Positions 16,134-22,440 of a DNA stretch of 22,440 nt are shown here, piece by piece (within the stretch, counting starts at the first letter, position 1; each line of letters begins with the position of its first letter). This stretch comes from Planctomycetota bacterium. GTDB taxonomy: Bacteria; Planctomycetota; PUPC01; JACPCR01. Below the pieces are notes generated by a model. The model saw only the letters and a program-made list of their open reading frames with translations, ran no database searches and was not told the origin of the DNA. Where the stretch lies: NCBI GenBank assembly GCA_030740295.1, contig JASLXP010000108.1:1-22440 (forward strand), written 5' to 3'. The translations under genes were made by a program, and so were the position numbers.

Positions 16134-16292
16134 TGCGTAAAACGTAAGTTGTGGATGGGGGATTGGCTGTGCCTGTGCGTGTTCAGCGTCTATCAACAGG
16201 TCGGATTCCCCCTTTAATTCGCTTGGCTCGTACGAGAAGGAACTCAGGCATCGATTTTACGTATTACTCAATGCGCATTACGTATTACTCCT
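16111..16292. repeat. inverted, internally repeated 'cgtaatgcg/cgcattacg' sequences flanking a convergent gene gap
   Basis: At 16111-16146 the sequence is built from cgtaat/gcgta words (ggagcgtaattcgtaatgcg...). At 16254-16292 the opposite orientation appears (ttttacgtattactcaatgc...), holding an exact 13-base direct repeat ttacgtattactc at 16257-16269 and 16278-16290. The reverse complement of the right block aligns imperfectly with the left. The left block encodes the last residues of the ceramidase-like protein and its stop; the right block contains the TAA of the NifU-like gene. The ~100 bases between hold nothing I recognise. Confidence 0.6.
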
Positions 16293-16980
16293 CATCTTCC
16301 AACGCCTCATCAAACGACGTCGGAAATCCCATGCCGCTGACCTTCACCAGATCTATAGCGTTCCTCTCTATCAGGTCATTGACCATGATGCTGCAATCCT
16401 GGACGGTGCCACTGGCACAGACGGATTCGAGCCGGGCACGGGGGATTCTCAGTTGCTCCTGTTCGAAGCGTGTCTCGAGCAATCGTTTCAGACGGAACAT
16501 GCCGTCACGGCCGGCGTAGCCGAGCTCGGTCATGGCAGATTTCGGTGTGATCTTCTCTTCCTGGTCGGACCTAATGGTCTCCTTGATTTCGTAATCCATG
16601 CAGGCCTTGTAGGCCACGAGGGTGGCCGCGCCGGTGTGGCTGGCGACCACGAAATCTGCCCCGCCAAGTCTCTCTTCATACTGCGACAGCTTCAGATCCA
16701 GGATTTCCGAAGTCTTTAAACCCTCGACGAGATAACAGCCAATATCTGCGGCAATCTGCATCCAGGGGTCACACATGTGGCACTGCCATTTTGCCGCTCT
16801 GATGACGGAATCCTCGATATGCATGAACATGTACACGTGGTCCGTGCTCCGTCCAGGGCAGGCGAGCACCTGACCTACCGCATTGAAGAATTCCGGTCGC
16901 CCCGTTCGCGAACCGGTATCGATGATCTTGTTGTAGTATTCGAATCCAATGCGGGATTCTTGAATTGGAGGTTCATCCAT
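16285..16980 (-). CDS. NifU/IscU-like iron-sulfur scaffold homologue with altered cysteines and extra C-terminal domain
   Basis: 231 residues. Residues ~14-135 follow the NifU_N/IscU fold: YYNKIIDTGSRTGRPEFFNA, C41 after VGQVLA, WQCHMC (C67, C70), CYLVEGLKTSEIL, and a final ASHTGAATLVAYKACMDY. The C41-C67 spacing matches IscU Cys37-Cys63. The third ligand position (IscU His105-Cys106) reads H115-T116, so the Cys is lost, while an extra CxxC (67-70) is present. Residues ~136-231 are a Lys/Arg/Glu-rich extension that I do not recognise. IscU-type proteins assemble and pass on Fe-S clusters. No IscS, HscA or ferredoxin gene is adjacent. It ends convergently with the ceramidase-like gene, and its stop lies inside a repeat. 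It could be a scaffold or a protein repurposed for another role. Confidence 0.65.
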   Translation of the reverse strand: MDEPPIQESRIGFEYYNKIIDTGSRTGRPEFFNAVGQVLACPGRSTDHVYMFMHIEDSVIRAAKWQCHMCDPWMQIAADIGCYLVEGLKTSEILDLKLSQYEERLGGADFVVASHTGAATLVAYKACMDYEIKETIRSDQEEKITPKSAMTELGYAGRDGMFRLKRLLETRFEQEQLRIPRARLESVCASGTVQDCSIMVNDLIERNAIDLVKVSGMGFPTSFDEALEDEE

Positions 16981-17242
16981 TGGGCGAAATGAGCTCGTGA
17001 TTCAGAGGCTGGTGACCGTTTAAAGGGTGCAATGAAAAAAGACGAGACGCGCCTGAGCACGCAACGCCTTGAGCAGTATCTTGCTCGAATGCCGGAAGAT
17101 AGGCTATACCATCAGTAGGGAATTTGAACAGATGCCTGGCCGCTTGCCATCTCCTCAAACAGTGTCTTTACAGGAGCGGAATGCGTGCGGTTGAGGTCCT
17201 CCGTACAGTCAGACTGCCGCCTCTCATCACTGTTTACGCACC

Positions 17243-18010
17243 ATGTCGATCCTCGAACAATTCAAACTCACAGGTAAACGTGCTTTGGTCACTGGTTGCA
17301 GGCGGGGCATCGGCCGCGGCTTTGCCGAAGCACTTGCGGAAGCTGGAGCGGACATTGTTGGCGTCAGCGCTTCGCTTGAAAAGGGCAGCGAAGTGGAACA
17401 GTCCATCACCTCGCTCGGCCGTACATTCAAAGGCTACGCGTGTGATTTTTCCGATCGCCAGGCTTTGTATGAATTCACCGAAAAAGTCAAAGGAGAGTGC
17501 GGCCCGATTGATATTCTGGTCAACAACGCCGGCACCATTCTGCGCAAACCTGCGGCTGAGCATCCCGACGAATATTGGGACACGGTGATCGAAGTGAACT
17601 TGAATGCTCAGTTCATTCTGAGCCGGGAGTTTGGCAGAGAGATGGTCGAACGCGGGTATGGAAAAATCATCTTCACCGCATCCGTTCTTACGTTCCAGGG
17701 CGGCATCACAGTCCCCGGTTACGCGGCGAGCAAGGGGGCCATCGGGCAGCTCACCATGGCGCTCGCCAATGAATGGGCCAGCAAAGGAGTCAATGTAAAC
17801 TCGATCGCGCCGGGCTACATTTCCACGGACAACACTTCCGCATTGCAGAATGATCCTGACCGTAATCCGGCCATTCTGTCCCGCATACCCGCTGGCCGCT
17901 GGGGCACGCCTGATGACCTCAAGGGCGCGGTTGTTTTCCTTGCCTCCGCAGCCTCAGATTATGTAAGCGGGTCGATCCTGACGGTAGACGGCGGATGGAT
18001 GGGCCGGTAA
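17243..18010 (+). CDS. SDR-family dehydrogenase, KduD-like (2-deoxy-D-gluconate / 5-keto-4-deoxyuronate type)
   Basis: 255 residues, the normal length for a classical short-chain dehydrogenase. Cofactor motif TGCRRGIG (17-24), NNAG (94-97), and catalytic S147, Y160 and K164 (YAASK) are all present. The closest family I recognise is KduD: ILVNNAG.I, ASVLTFQGGITVPGYAASKG, NEWASKGVNVNSIAPGYI, RIPAGRWGTPDDLKG and SDYVSG all follow E. coli KduD closely. KduD interconverts 2,5-diketo-3-deoxygluconate and KDG in pectin/uronate breakdown. No KduI, KdgK or pectate-lyase gene is visible, so the exact substrate is open. No obvious RBS precedes the ATG. The gene lies 143 bases upstream of dxs on the same strand. 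Confidence 0.85.
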   Translation: MSILEQFKLTGKRALVTGCRRGIGRGFAEALAEAGADIVGVSASLEKGSEVEQSITSLGRTFKGYACDFSDRQALYEFTEKVKGECGPIDILVNNAGTILRKPAAEHPDEYWDTVIEVNLNAQFILSREFGREMVERGYGKIIFTASVLTFQGGITVPGYAASKGAIGQLTMALANEWASKGVNVNSIAPGYISTDNTSALQNDPDRNPAILSRIPAGRWGTPDDLKGAVVFLASAASDYVSGSILTVDGGWMGR

Positions 18011-18107
18011 GCGGAGTCACGCCTGTTAAAAAATGTCCCGCGATGCGGTTTGTGAACGAGGGAGAGAGTTGTTTAGATTTCGATTAGCTCGAAGGCCCGA
18101 AACACAC

Positions 18108-18137
18108 GGGCGTCCGATGAAGGATCACGAGACGCCC
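18108..18137 (+). other. short inverted repeat in the dxs leader
   Basis: gggcgtc (18108-18114) can pair with gacgccc (18131-18137) around a 16-base loop. It ends 16 bases before the dxs ATG, next to the GGGGAAAAG ribosome-binding stretch. I see no TPP-riboswitch consensus. It may be chance. Confidence 0.2.
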
Positions 18138-18153
18138 AGAATGGGGAAAAGTC

Positions 18154-20073
18154 ATGGGAAGATTACTTAACAAGATTGACAGCCCTAAAGACCTGAAGCA
18201 GTTAAGCACGATGGAGCTCAGCGAGGTTTCCGGCGAGATCCGTGAGCTGATCCTTGATGCTGTTTCGGCCAATGGGGGCCATCTCGCTTCCAATCTTGGC
18301 GCTGCGGACCTTACCGTTGCGCTCCATTACACCTTCGATTTTCTTGAAGACGTCCTCATCTGGGATGTCGGGCATCAGTGTTATCCTCACAAGATTCTGA
18401 CCGGGCGCCGCGACCAGATTCATACGGTCCGGCAGTATGGCGGCCTGGCCGGTTTCCCCGACCCGAAAGAGAGCGATTACGACCCCTTCCTCACCAGCCA
18501 CGCGGGAGTTTCGCTTTCGGCAGGTCTCGGAATCTCCGCGGGGGACGACCTTGTTCGCCGGCACCGGAAGGTCGTATGCGTGATCGGTGACGGCGCTCTC
18601 ACCGCGGGTGTGCCCATGGAGGCCCTTTACAACGCGGGAGAACTTCGCAAGAACCTCCTCATCGTTCTCAATCACAACCAAATGTCGATCTCCAAGAATG
18701 TAGGCGCGCTTTCGACCTATCTGGACAAGGCGCGCACTGCGACATTTTACCGGGAAGCGAAAAGAGAAATCGGCAACCTGCTCAGCCTCGTCCCCTCCAT
18801 CGGCAAGGATCTCGAATCCACCGTGAACCGTTTCCGCGATGCCATCAAACACGGGATCATGCCCGCGGGCACGATCTTTGAAGAACTGGGTCTGACCTAT
18901 TTCGGCCCGATCGATGGGCACAACATGAAGACGCTGGTCGAGGAGCTGGCCATGGTAAAAGAGCTGGAAGGCCCCGTCCTCCTGCATGTAGTCAGCGAGA
19001 AGGGTCACGGCTTTGATTACACCTCCAAAGATCCGGTCACCTATCACAGCCCGTCAGCCTTCACCAAGGAAGATGGCGAGATCACCAAGAAGACCGGCCG
19101 CCCGAGCTACTCTTCAGCATTTGCAGCCACTCTCATCAGCATGGCCGAAGACGACCCGCGAATTGTGGCCATCACTGCGGCAATGGCGCAAGGCACTGCA
19201 CTCGACAGATTCGGTGATCGTTTCCCCGAGCGACTTTTCGATGTCGGCATCGCTGAACAGCATGCGGTGGCATTTTCGACCGGTCTTGCCAAAAGCGGCA
19301 TGCGGCCAGTCGCTGCCATCTATTCCACCTTCCTGCAGCGCGCGTATGACCAGGTCTTCCACGAAGTCTGCCTTCAGGATATGCCGGTCGTCTTTGCCAT
19401 CGACCGCGCCGGCATTACTGGAGGGGACGGCGCCACCGCGCAGGGGAATTTCGATATTGCGTATCTACGAACCTTGCCCCAGATCAGCATTATGGCCCCC
19501 AGGAACGGGAGCGAATTGAATCTCATGATGCGTTACGCGTTAGAATCCACCGGCCCCATCGCGATCCGTTATCCCAGGGAGAGCATCCCAACGGAAGAAC
19601 TCGATGATGTGCCGGCGCCTATCGAGCACGGGCGGGGCGAACTCCTGCGAGATGGTGAAGACCTGGCACTTTTCGCGCTGGGTGCGATGGTGATCCCGGC
19701 CCTCGAGGCTGCCGAAGCCCTGGAGGAAGAAGGGATATCAACTGCGGTCATCAACGCCCGTTTTGCCAAACCGGTCGACTGGCGTCTTCTCGAAGAATGG
19801 TGCGGCCGGGTACCGATGCTGGTGACCCTCGAAGACCACGCACTTCAAGGAGGCTTCGGCTCAGCCGTCCTCGAAACAGCTTCCGACCACCGGCTCGATC
19901 TGAATAAGATTCGCCGGATCGGAATCCCCGACCGATTCATCGAGCACGGCAGCCGAGCCGTCCTCATGGAAAAGCTCGGCCTCGATGCACGTGGCATCAG
20001 CAATTCCATCCGCAAGTTTCTTCGGGCGTCCGCCTCACAGGATACCGCAGTAGTTGGACCGGATAAGGCGTGA
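18154..20073 (+). CDS. dxs: 1-deoxy-D-xylulose-5-phosphate synthase with non-canonical active-site residues
   Basis: 639 residues, the usual DXS length, with a GGGGAAAAG RBS before the ATG. DXS condenses pyruvate and glyceraldehyde 3-phosphate, using thiamine diphosphate, in the first step of the MEP isoprenoid pathway; it also feeds thiamine and pyridoxal synthesis. Landmarks: GGHLASNLG (41-49), VGHQCYPHKILTGR (72-85), GDG (145-147), GPIDGHN (251-257), H298, GIAEQH with E368, Y390, R396, DRAG (417-420), RYPR (472-475), and the C-terminal GIPDRFIEHGS (590-600). The order and spacing match E. coli DXS with a two-residue offset. Two departures: the NDN after GDG reads NHN (H174 for Asp), and DGxTHxG reads DGATAQG (A429 in place of E. 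coli His431). Cytosolic. It may be a standard enzyme of a divergent lineage or a paralogue. Confidence 0.93.
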   Translation: MGRLLNKIDSPKDLKQLSTMELSEVSGEIRELILDAVSANGGHLASNLGAADLTVALHYTFDFLEDVLIWDVGHQCYPHKILTGRRDQIHTVRQYGGLAGFPDPKESDYDPFLTSHAGVSLSAGLGISAGDDLVRRHRKVVCVIGDGALTAGVPMEALYNAGELRKNLLIVLNHNQMSISKNVGALSTYLDKARTATFYREAKREIGNLLSLVPSIGKDLESTVNRFRDAIKHGIMPAGTIFEELGLTYFGPIDGHNMKTLVEELAMVKELEGPVLLHVVSEKGHGFDYTSKDPVTYHSPSAFTKEDGEITKKTGRPSYSSAFAATLISMAEDDPRIVAITAAMAQGTALDRFGDRFPERLFDVGIAEQHAVAFSTGLAKSGMRPVAAIYSTFLQRAYDQVFHEVCLQDMPVVFAIDRAGITGGDGATAQGNFDIAYLRTLPQISIMAPRNGSELNLMMRYALESTGPIAIRYPRESIPTEELDDVPAPIEHGRGELLRDGEDLALFALGAMVIPALEAAEALEEEGISTAVINARFAKPVDWRLLEEWCGRVPMLVTLEDHALQGGFGSAVLETASDHRLDLNKIRRIGIPDRFIEHGSRAVLMEKLGLDARGISNSIRKFLRASASQDTAVVGPDKA

Positions 20074-20135
20074 GGCTCCATAAAGCCGAAACTGCAGCAC
20101 TGTTCTTCTTCGAAAAGACGCGGACGATTTAGCAG

Positions 20136-20990
20136 TCACTTCCGCCTGAACGCTGCTCTCCACGTTTCCACGTTGTCTTCAGCCGCAACTAGGGTCTGCT
20201 CCCTCACTCTCCACAATCGCCGCGGCTCTGATGGATCGAGATAGAAATCCTCCGGCTGAAAAAAGTGCATCCGTCTGCCGGTAAACGCCCCGACCATCGT
20301 CGTACCCATCCCCTCCGCGAACGCCAGGGGCGCGGCAAAGTCCCAAAGGTGCGCGCTCTGTGAAGCCGCGCCCGCCTTGCCGATGACCGCATACAGGACG
20401 TTCAAAACGGTGCACCCGCTGATGCGCGGCACGTGCGGCAAGTCGACATCGTAACGGCGGAAGAAACCGTCATGCACCATGAACAACGGTTTGGCATCCG
20501 ACGAGACTCTGGCCGCAGCCACCTCGACAGGAGAGTGCCCTGGCCTTGAAACGTTCGGATGCCGCCACAGACCTTCATTATCGTTGTAGAACATCTCATC
20601 ATTGAGCGCGGGGAAGTAGATCACCCCCAACTTCGGTTTCCCCTTCTCCATCAACGCAAGCGAAACGCACCATACAGGACTGCCGGCCACAAAATTGTTC
20701 GTGCCATCGATCGGGTCGAGCACCCAGGCATGGTCGGCCAGCAGTGCAGCTCCGTAATCCGATGTGGGCTGATCGGCAACCGTCTCTTCCCCGATGAAAG
20801 GGAATTCAGGAAAACTCTCGTTTAGCTTCTTGATGATGAACTCCTCCGTCGCGGCATCCGCCTCTGACAGCAGGCTATTGTCCGCCTTGATCTCCGTATG
20901 CAGTTCAGATCGGAGGAAAAACTCAAGCGCTATTTGGCCGGCTTCGCGGACGACCTCAATGGCGGTACTAATGTGGGAGGAATCAGGCAA
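20136..20990 (-). CDS. inositol-monophosphatase-family phosphatase
   Basis: The frame is open from an ATG at 21143, but the first ~50 residues are low-complexity and unlike the family. The conserved fold begins at ISTAIEVVREAGQIALEFF. I placed the start at an in-frame TTG (20990), giving 284 residues; this is uncertain. Family motifs are complete: FPFIGEET (metal-binding Glu), WVLDPIDGTNNFVAGSPVW (the DPIDGT metal site) and SAHLWDFAAPLAFAEGMG (the WD motif). IMPase-family enzymes remove phosphate from inositol phosphate, histidinol phosphate, 3'-phosphoadenosine phosphate or fructose bisphosphate; the substrate cannot be settled by motif. Mg2+-dependent, cytosolic. Convergent with dxs across 62 bases. 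Confidence 0.85.
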   Translation of the reverse strand: MPDSSHISTAIEVVREAGQIALEFFLRSELHTEIKADNSLLSEADAATEEFIIKKLNESFPEFPFIGEETVADQPTSDYGAALLADHAWVLDPIDGTNNFVAGSPVWCVSLALMEKGKPKLGVIYFPALNDEMFYNDNEGLWRHPNVSRPGHSPVEVAAARVSSDAKPLFMVHDGFFRRYDVDLPHVPRISGCTVLNVLYAVIGKAGAASQSAHLWDFAAPLAFAEGMGTTMVGAFTGRRMHFFQPEDFYLDPSEPRRLWRVREQTLVAAEDNVETWRAAFRRK

Positions 20991-21352
20991 TTCTTGGCTC
21001 TCAGATGAAGTGCTTTGAAAGGAGCTCCGTGGCGACGGTCTGCCGCCAGTCGGCCGTTCGCCCGAAGTCTGGTGTACAGGATGAAGATTGCGGCAGCAGA
21101 AACCAGGCCCAACGTCTCTCGTCGAACCTAACAGCTTGCACATGCCCTGCCCGCTGTAAAGGAAAAGAAGAACTCAAATCAACAGAAGCCGTCGCCAGCG
21201 GCATTCGTGAAAGTCCTGCCTATCGGCCCGCAAGCTGCCTTTGGAGCGCGAGTAATTGTCGCCGCTTTCACCTTGGAACGCCGGATCTGCCGAGCATCGA
21301 GCATCCAGGATCCTGTTGTTCTTTCATAACTGTTAACGAAGGCAGTAACGGG
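20991..21352. other. gene-free stretch with a decayed palindromic repeat
   Basis: Apart from a possible N-terminal extension of the phosphatase (to 21143) I see no gene. At 21241-21267 the sequence ttggagcgcgagtaattgtc followed by gccgcttt looks like a worn palindrome of the form 'gcggcga...tcgccgc'. At 21294-21312 gagcatcgagcatccagg has a tandem gagcatc word. Neither gives a protein in any frame. Confidence 0.35.
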
Positions 21353-21419
21353 GTTGGAGTAACGGCTTTAGACGGGTCTGCCGTACTGCGAAGAACCCGG
21401 CTAAAGCCGTGACTCCAAC
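21353..21419. repeat. long imperfect palindrome (25-bp arms, 17-base loop)
   Basis: The left arm (21353-21377) begins gttggagtaacggctttag and the right arm (21395-21419) ends ctaaagccgtgactccaac. They pair at 23 of 25 positions, the two mismatches being A in the left arm where the right implies C. The loop is ctgccgtactgcgaaga. It lies in the gap between the mannosyltransferase-like gene's 3' end and the phosphatase 5' end. It has no U-tract, and its length exceeds an ordinary terminator. It looks like a dispersed palindromic element. Confidence 0.85.
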
Positions 21420-21506
21420 TCCCGACCGAATTCTCCTAATTCGCTTGCCATTTAGATTGCCTGCTAACTATAACTAATGCTTGAAAACAGCAGGTTTAAC
21501 TAATAG

Positions 21507-22440
21507 TTACACCACCGCTTCAAATTCACGGTCATAGTCTTGCACTCGATTCCGCCATTCGAATCCAGCCGCCACGGCCCTCAGACGCGTGGCAACGGGC
21601 GGCGCGGGATGAATTAGTAGATCTTCAAGGCGTGCGGTGAATTCGTCATCTTCTTTGAAAAAACAGTCCGCGTGCACGGTGTGGGGTAATAATTCAGGAT
21701 ACGCCAGTCGTAACGGCACAAGAGGGAAACAGCCGGCGGCAATTCCTTCAACCACCGAGAGACCGAAAAAGTCGTGGATGGAGGTCGAGAGGATGATGTC
21801 TGCTGACCTGAGCAGACGCCAGTAATCAGCTCTGCTGTCAGCAAAGCCGAAATGCAGGATGCGGTGCGATAGTATCTTCTCTGCTTCCTCAAAAACCTGT
21901 GGAGACTGGATGAAACTCTCGCCCAGAACAACTAATTGGAATTCCACCCCTTTTGCCTCGAGTTCGAATAGTGTGTGGAAAAACAGTTCTGGATTCTTGT
22001 CGTATTCCCACCGGTGATTCCAGGCAAGGATTGGAGGGCCATCCCGATTTTCTGAAAGACTATTCTCTTCTGGTGGCTCTATCCCCAAATGCTGGACACC
22101 GCTTTTCGATCGTATTTCCTCATCGACTCCGGCAGGCGCGTGATCCGGCATTCGACTGAAGAACTCCGGTATTGCGTCGATGAACTGTTCTCTATGAAAT
22201 GCGGAGTTAAAGAGCACTCTGTCCGAGGCCAGGCACGTGGTGATGTTAGTAAAAACGAACTGATAATCGCGCTCCGACTCATCCTTGACAGGATATGTGA
22301 GTTGGTTCTCGTGAAAATAGGTAAGGATCGGGATATCGCGAATCCGGGCCGGCAGTAAAGCCCGGAAAGTAGCAACGTCGAGGTAGTCAGAGGCCAGAAT
22401 CATGTCCGGGACGTCCTCACGTTCTGCCATCTCCTGGGCG
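21507..22440 (-). CDS. tRNA-queuosine alpha-mannosyltransferase-like glycosyltransferase (GTDC1/QTMAN, DUF3524), N-terminus outside window
   Basis: The frame enters from the right edge; about 311 residues are visible and roughly the first 70-80 are expected to lie beyond. The visible part follows human GTDC1 (QTMAN) closely: ILTYFHENQLTYPVKDESER (the FHENQL.YPV signature), then FVFTNITTCLASDRVLFNS, HREQFIDAIPEFFSRMPDH, AWNHRWEYDKNPELFF, VVLGESF and ILSTSIHDFFGLSVVEGIAA (GT-B, GT4-type donor site with the E of VVEG). GTDC1 transfers mannose to queuosine at tRNA-Asp position 34 in eukaryotes. Bacterial homologues share the fold; their substrate is less certain. No queuosine synthesis or tgt gene is in view. 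Stop TAA at 21507-21509. Confidence 0.85.
   Translation of the reverse strand, partial: AQEMAEREDVPDMILASDYLDVATFRALLPARIRDIPILTYFHENQLTYPVKDESERDYQFVFTNITTCLASDRVLFNSAFHREQFIDAIPEFFSRMPDHAPAGVDEEIRSKSGVQHLGIEPPEENSLSENRDGPPILAWNHRWEYDKNPELFFHTLFELEAKGVEFQLVVLGESFIQSPQVFEEAEKILSHRILHFGFADSRADYWRLLRSADIILSTSIHDFFGLSVVEGIAAGCFPLVPLRLAYPELLPHTVHADCFFKEDDEFTARLEDLLIHPAPPVATRLRAVAAGFEWRNRVQDYDREFEAVV

Noticed and set aside
17032..17118. 28-codon ORF (MKKDETRLSTQ...) with an AAGGGTG just before its ATG
   Set aside because: The RBS-like run is only about three bases from the ATG, there is no recognisable family, and it lies in a divergent promoter gap; chance is likely.
17124..17588. 154-residue plus-strand ORF with an AGGAG before an internal ATG at 17181
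   Set aside because: It overlaps the SDR gene in another frame and lacks family character; the SDR frame is unmistakable.
18011..18153. possible TPP riboswitch upstream of dxs
   Set aside because: I looked for THI-box consensus elements and found none; only a 7-bp inverted repeat is present.
18202..19047. 281-residue minus-strand ORF
   Set aside because: Antisense of dxs; no independent evidence.
21455..21506. terminator after the mannosyltransferase-like gene
   Set aside because: Only a 6-bp cctgct/agcagg stem with a loop over 20 bases and no U-tract; too weak.
1..22440. CRISPR array, tRNA, rRNA or insertion sequence
   Set aside because: No regularly spaced repeats, no cloverleaf or rRNA-like segment and no transposase frame were found by reading; dedicated scans would be needed for certainty.

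Overview
The window looks like chromosomal DNA of a free-living bacterium of the PVC superphylum (Planctomycetota/Verrucomicrobiota) or a neighbouring phylum such as Hydrogenedentota. This is inferred from gene families that cluster in those groups: a Tat-type DUF1501 protein with a phytanoyl-CoA dioxygenase stub, a Gfo/Idh/MocA oxidoreductase, a secreted TIGR02604-like beta-propeller, a creatininase/ceramidase-like pair, a very large secreted glycosidase-like protein and an FHA-Ser/Thr kinase-receiver fusion. Some genes have good Shine-Dalgarno sites and others have none. I see no rRNA, tRNA, CRISPR array, transposase or phage gene.

Layout, left to right. (1) 1-2134: the 3' end of a Gfo/Idh/MocA oxidoreductase, a 5' stub of a secreted-protein gene on the other strand, and a secreted beta-propeller protein. 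(2) 2138-7341, minus strand: a PQQ-propeller-like secreted protein, a 1091-residue glycosidase-like protein whose start overlaps it, and a small retropepsin-like protease. (3) 7350-10565: a repeat/hairpin patch, a phyH stub, DUF1501, a degenerate ApbE-like lipoprotein, and the 3' tail of a lost hydrolase-like gene. (4) 10609-13800: an orphan MCE/MlaD protein convergent with the FHA-kinase-receiver protein. (5) 13990-16133: a two-gene operon of creatininase-type amidohydrolase and neutral-ceramidase-like protein. (6) 16285-20990: a NifU/IscU-like protein, a KduD-like SDR, 1-deoxyxylulose-5-phosphate synthase and an inositol-monophosphatase-family enzyme. (7) 21507 to the right edge: a partial bacterial homologue of tRNA-queuosine mannosyltransferase (GTDC1/QTMAN).

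Together the genes suggest a polymer- and amide-degrading heterotroph: secreted sugar-polymer enzymes, uronate-type SDR chemistry, creatininase and ceramidase-like hydrolases. Some housekeeping functions (isoprenoid precursor synthesis, possibly tRNA modification) lie between them. There is no single obvious novel multi-gene system.

The most notable points are residue-level and structural. The DXS lacks the active-site His of the DGxTHxG motif. The NifU-like protein has lost the third cluster Cys but gained a CxxC. The ApbE homologue has degenerate catalytic motifs. Three truncated gene stubs sit in intergenic DNA. Several palindromic or direct repeats may belong to dispersed repeat families.
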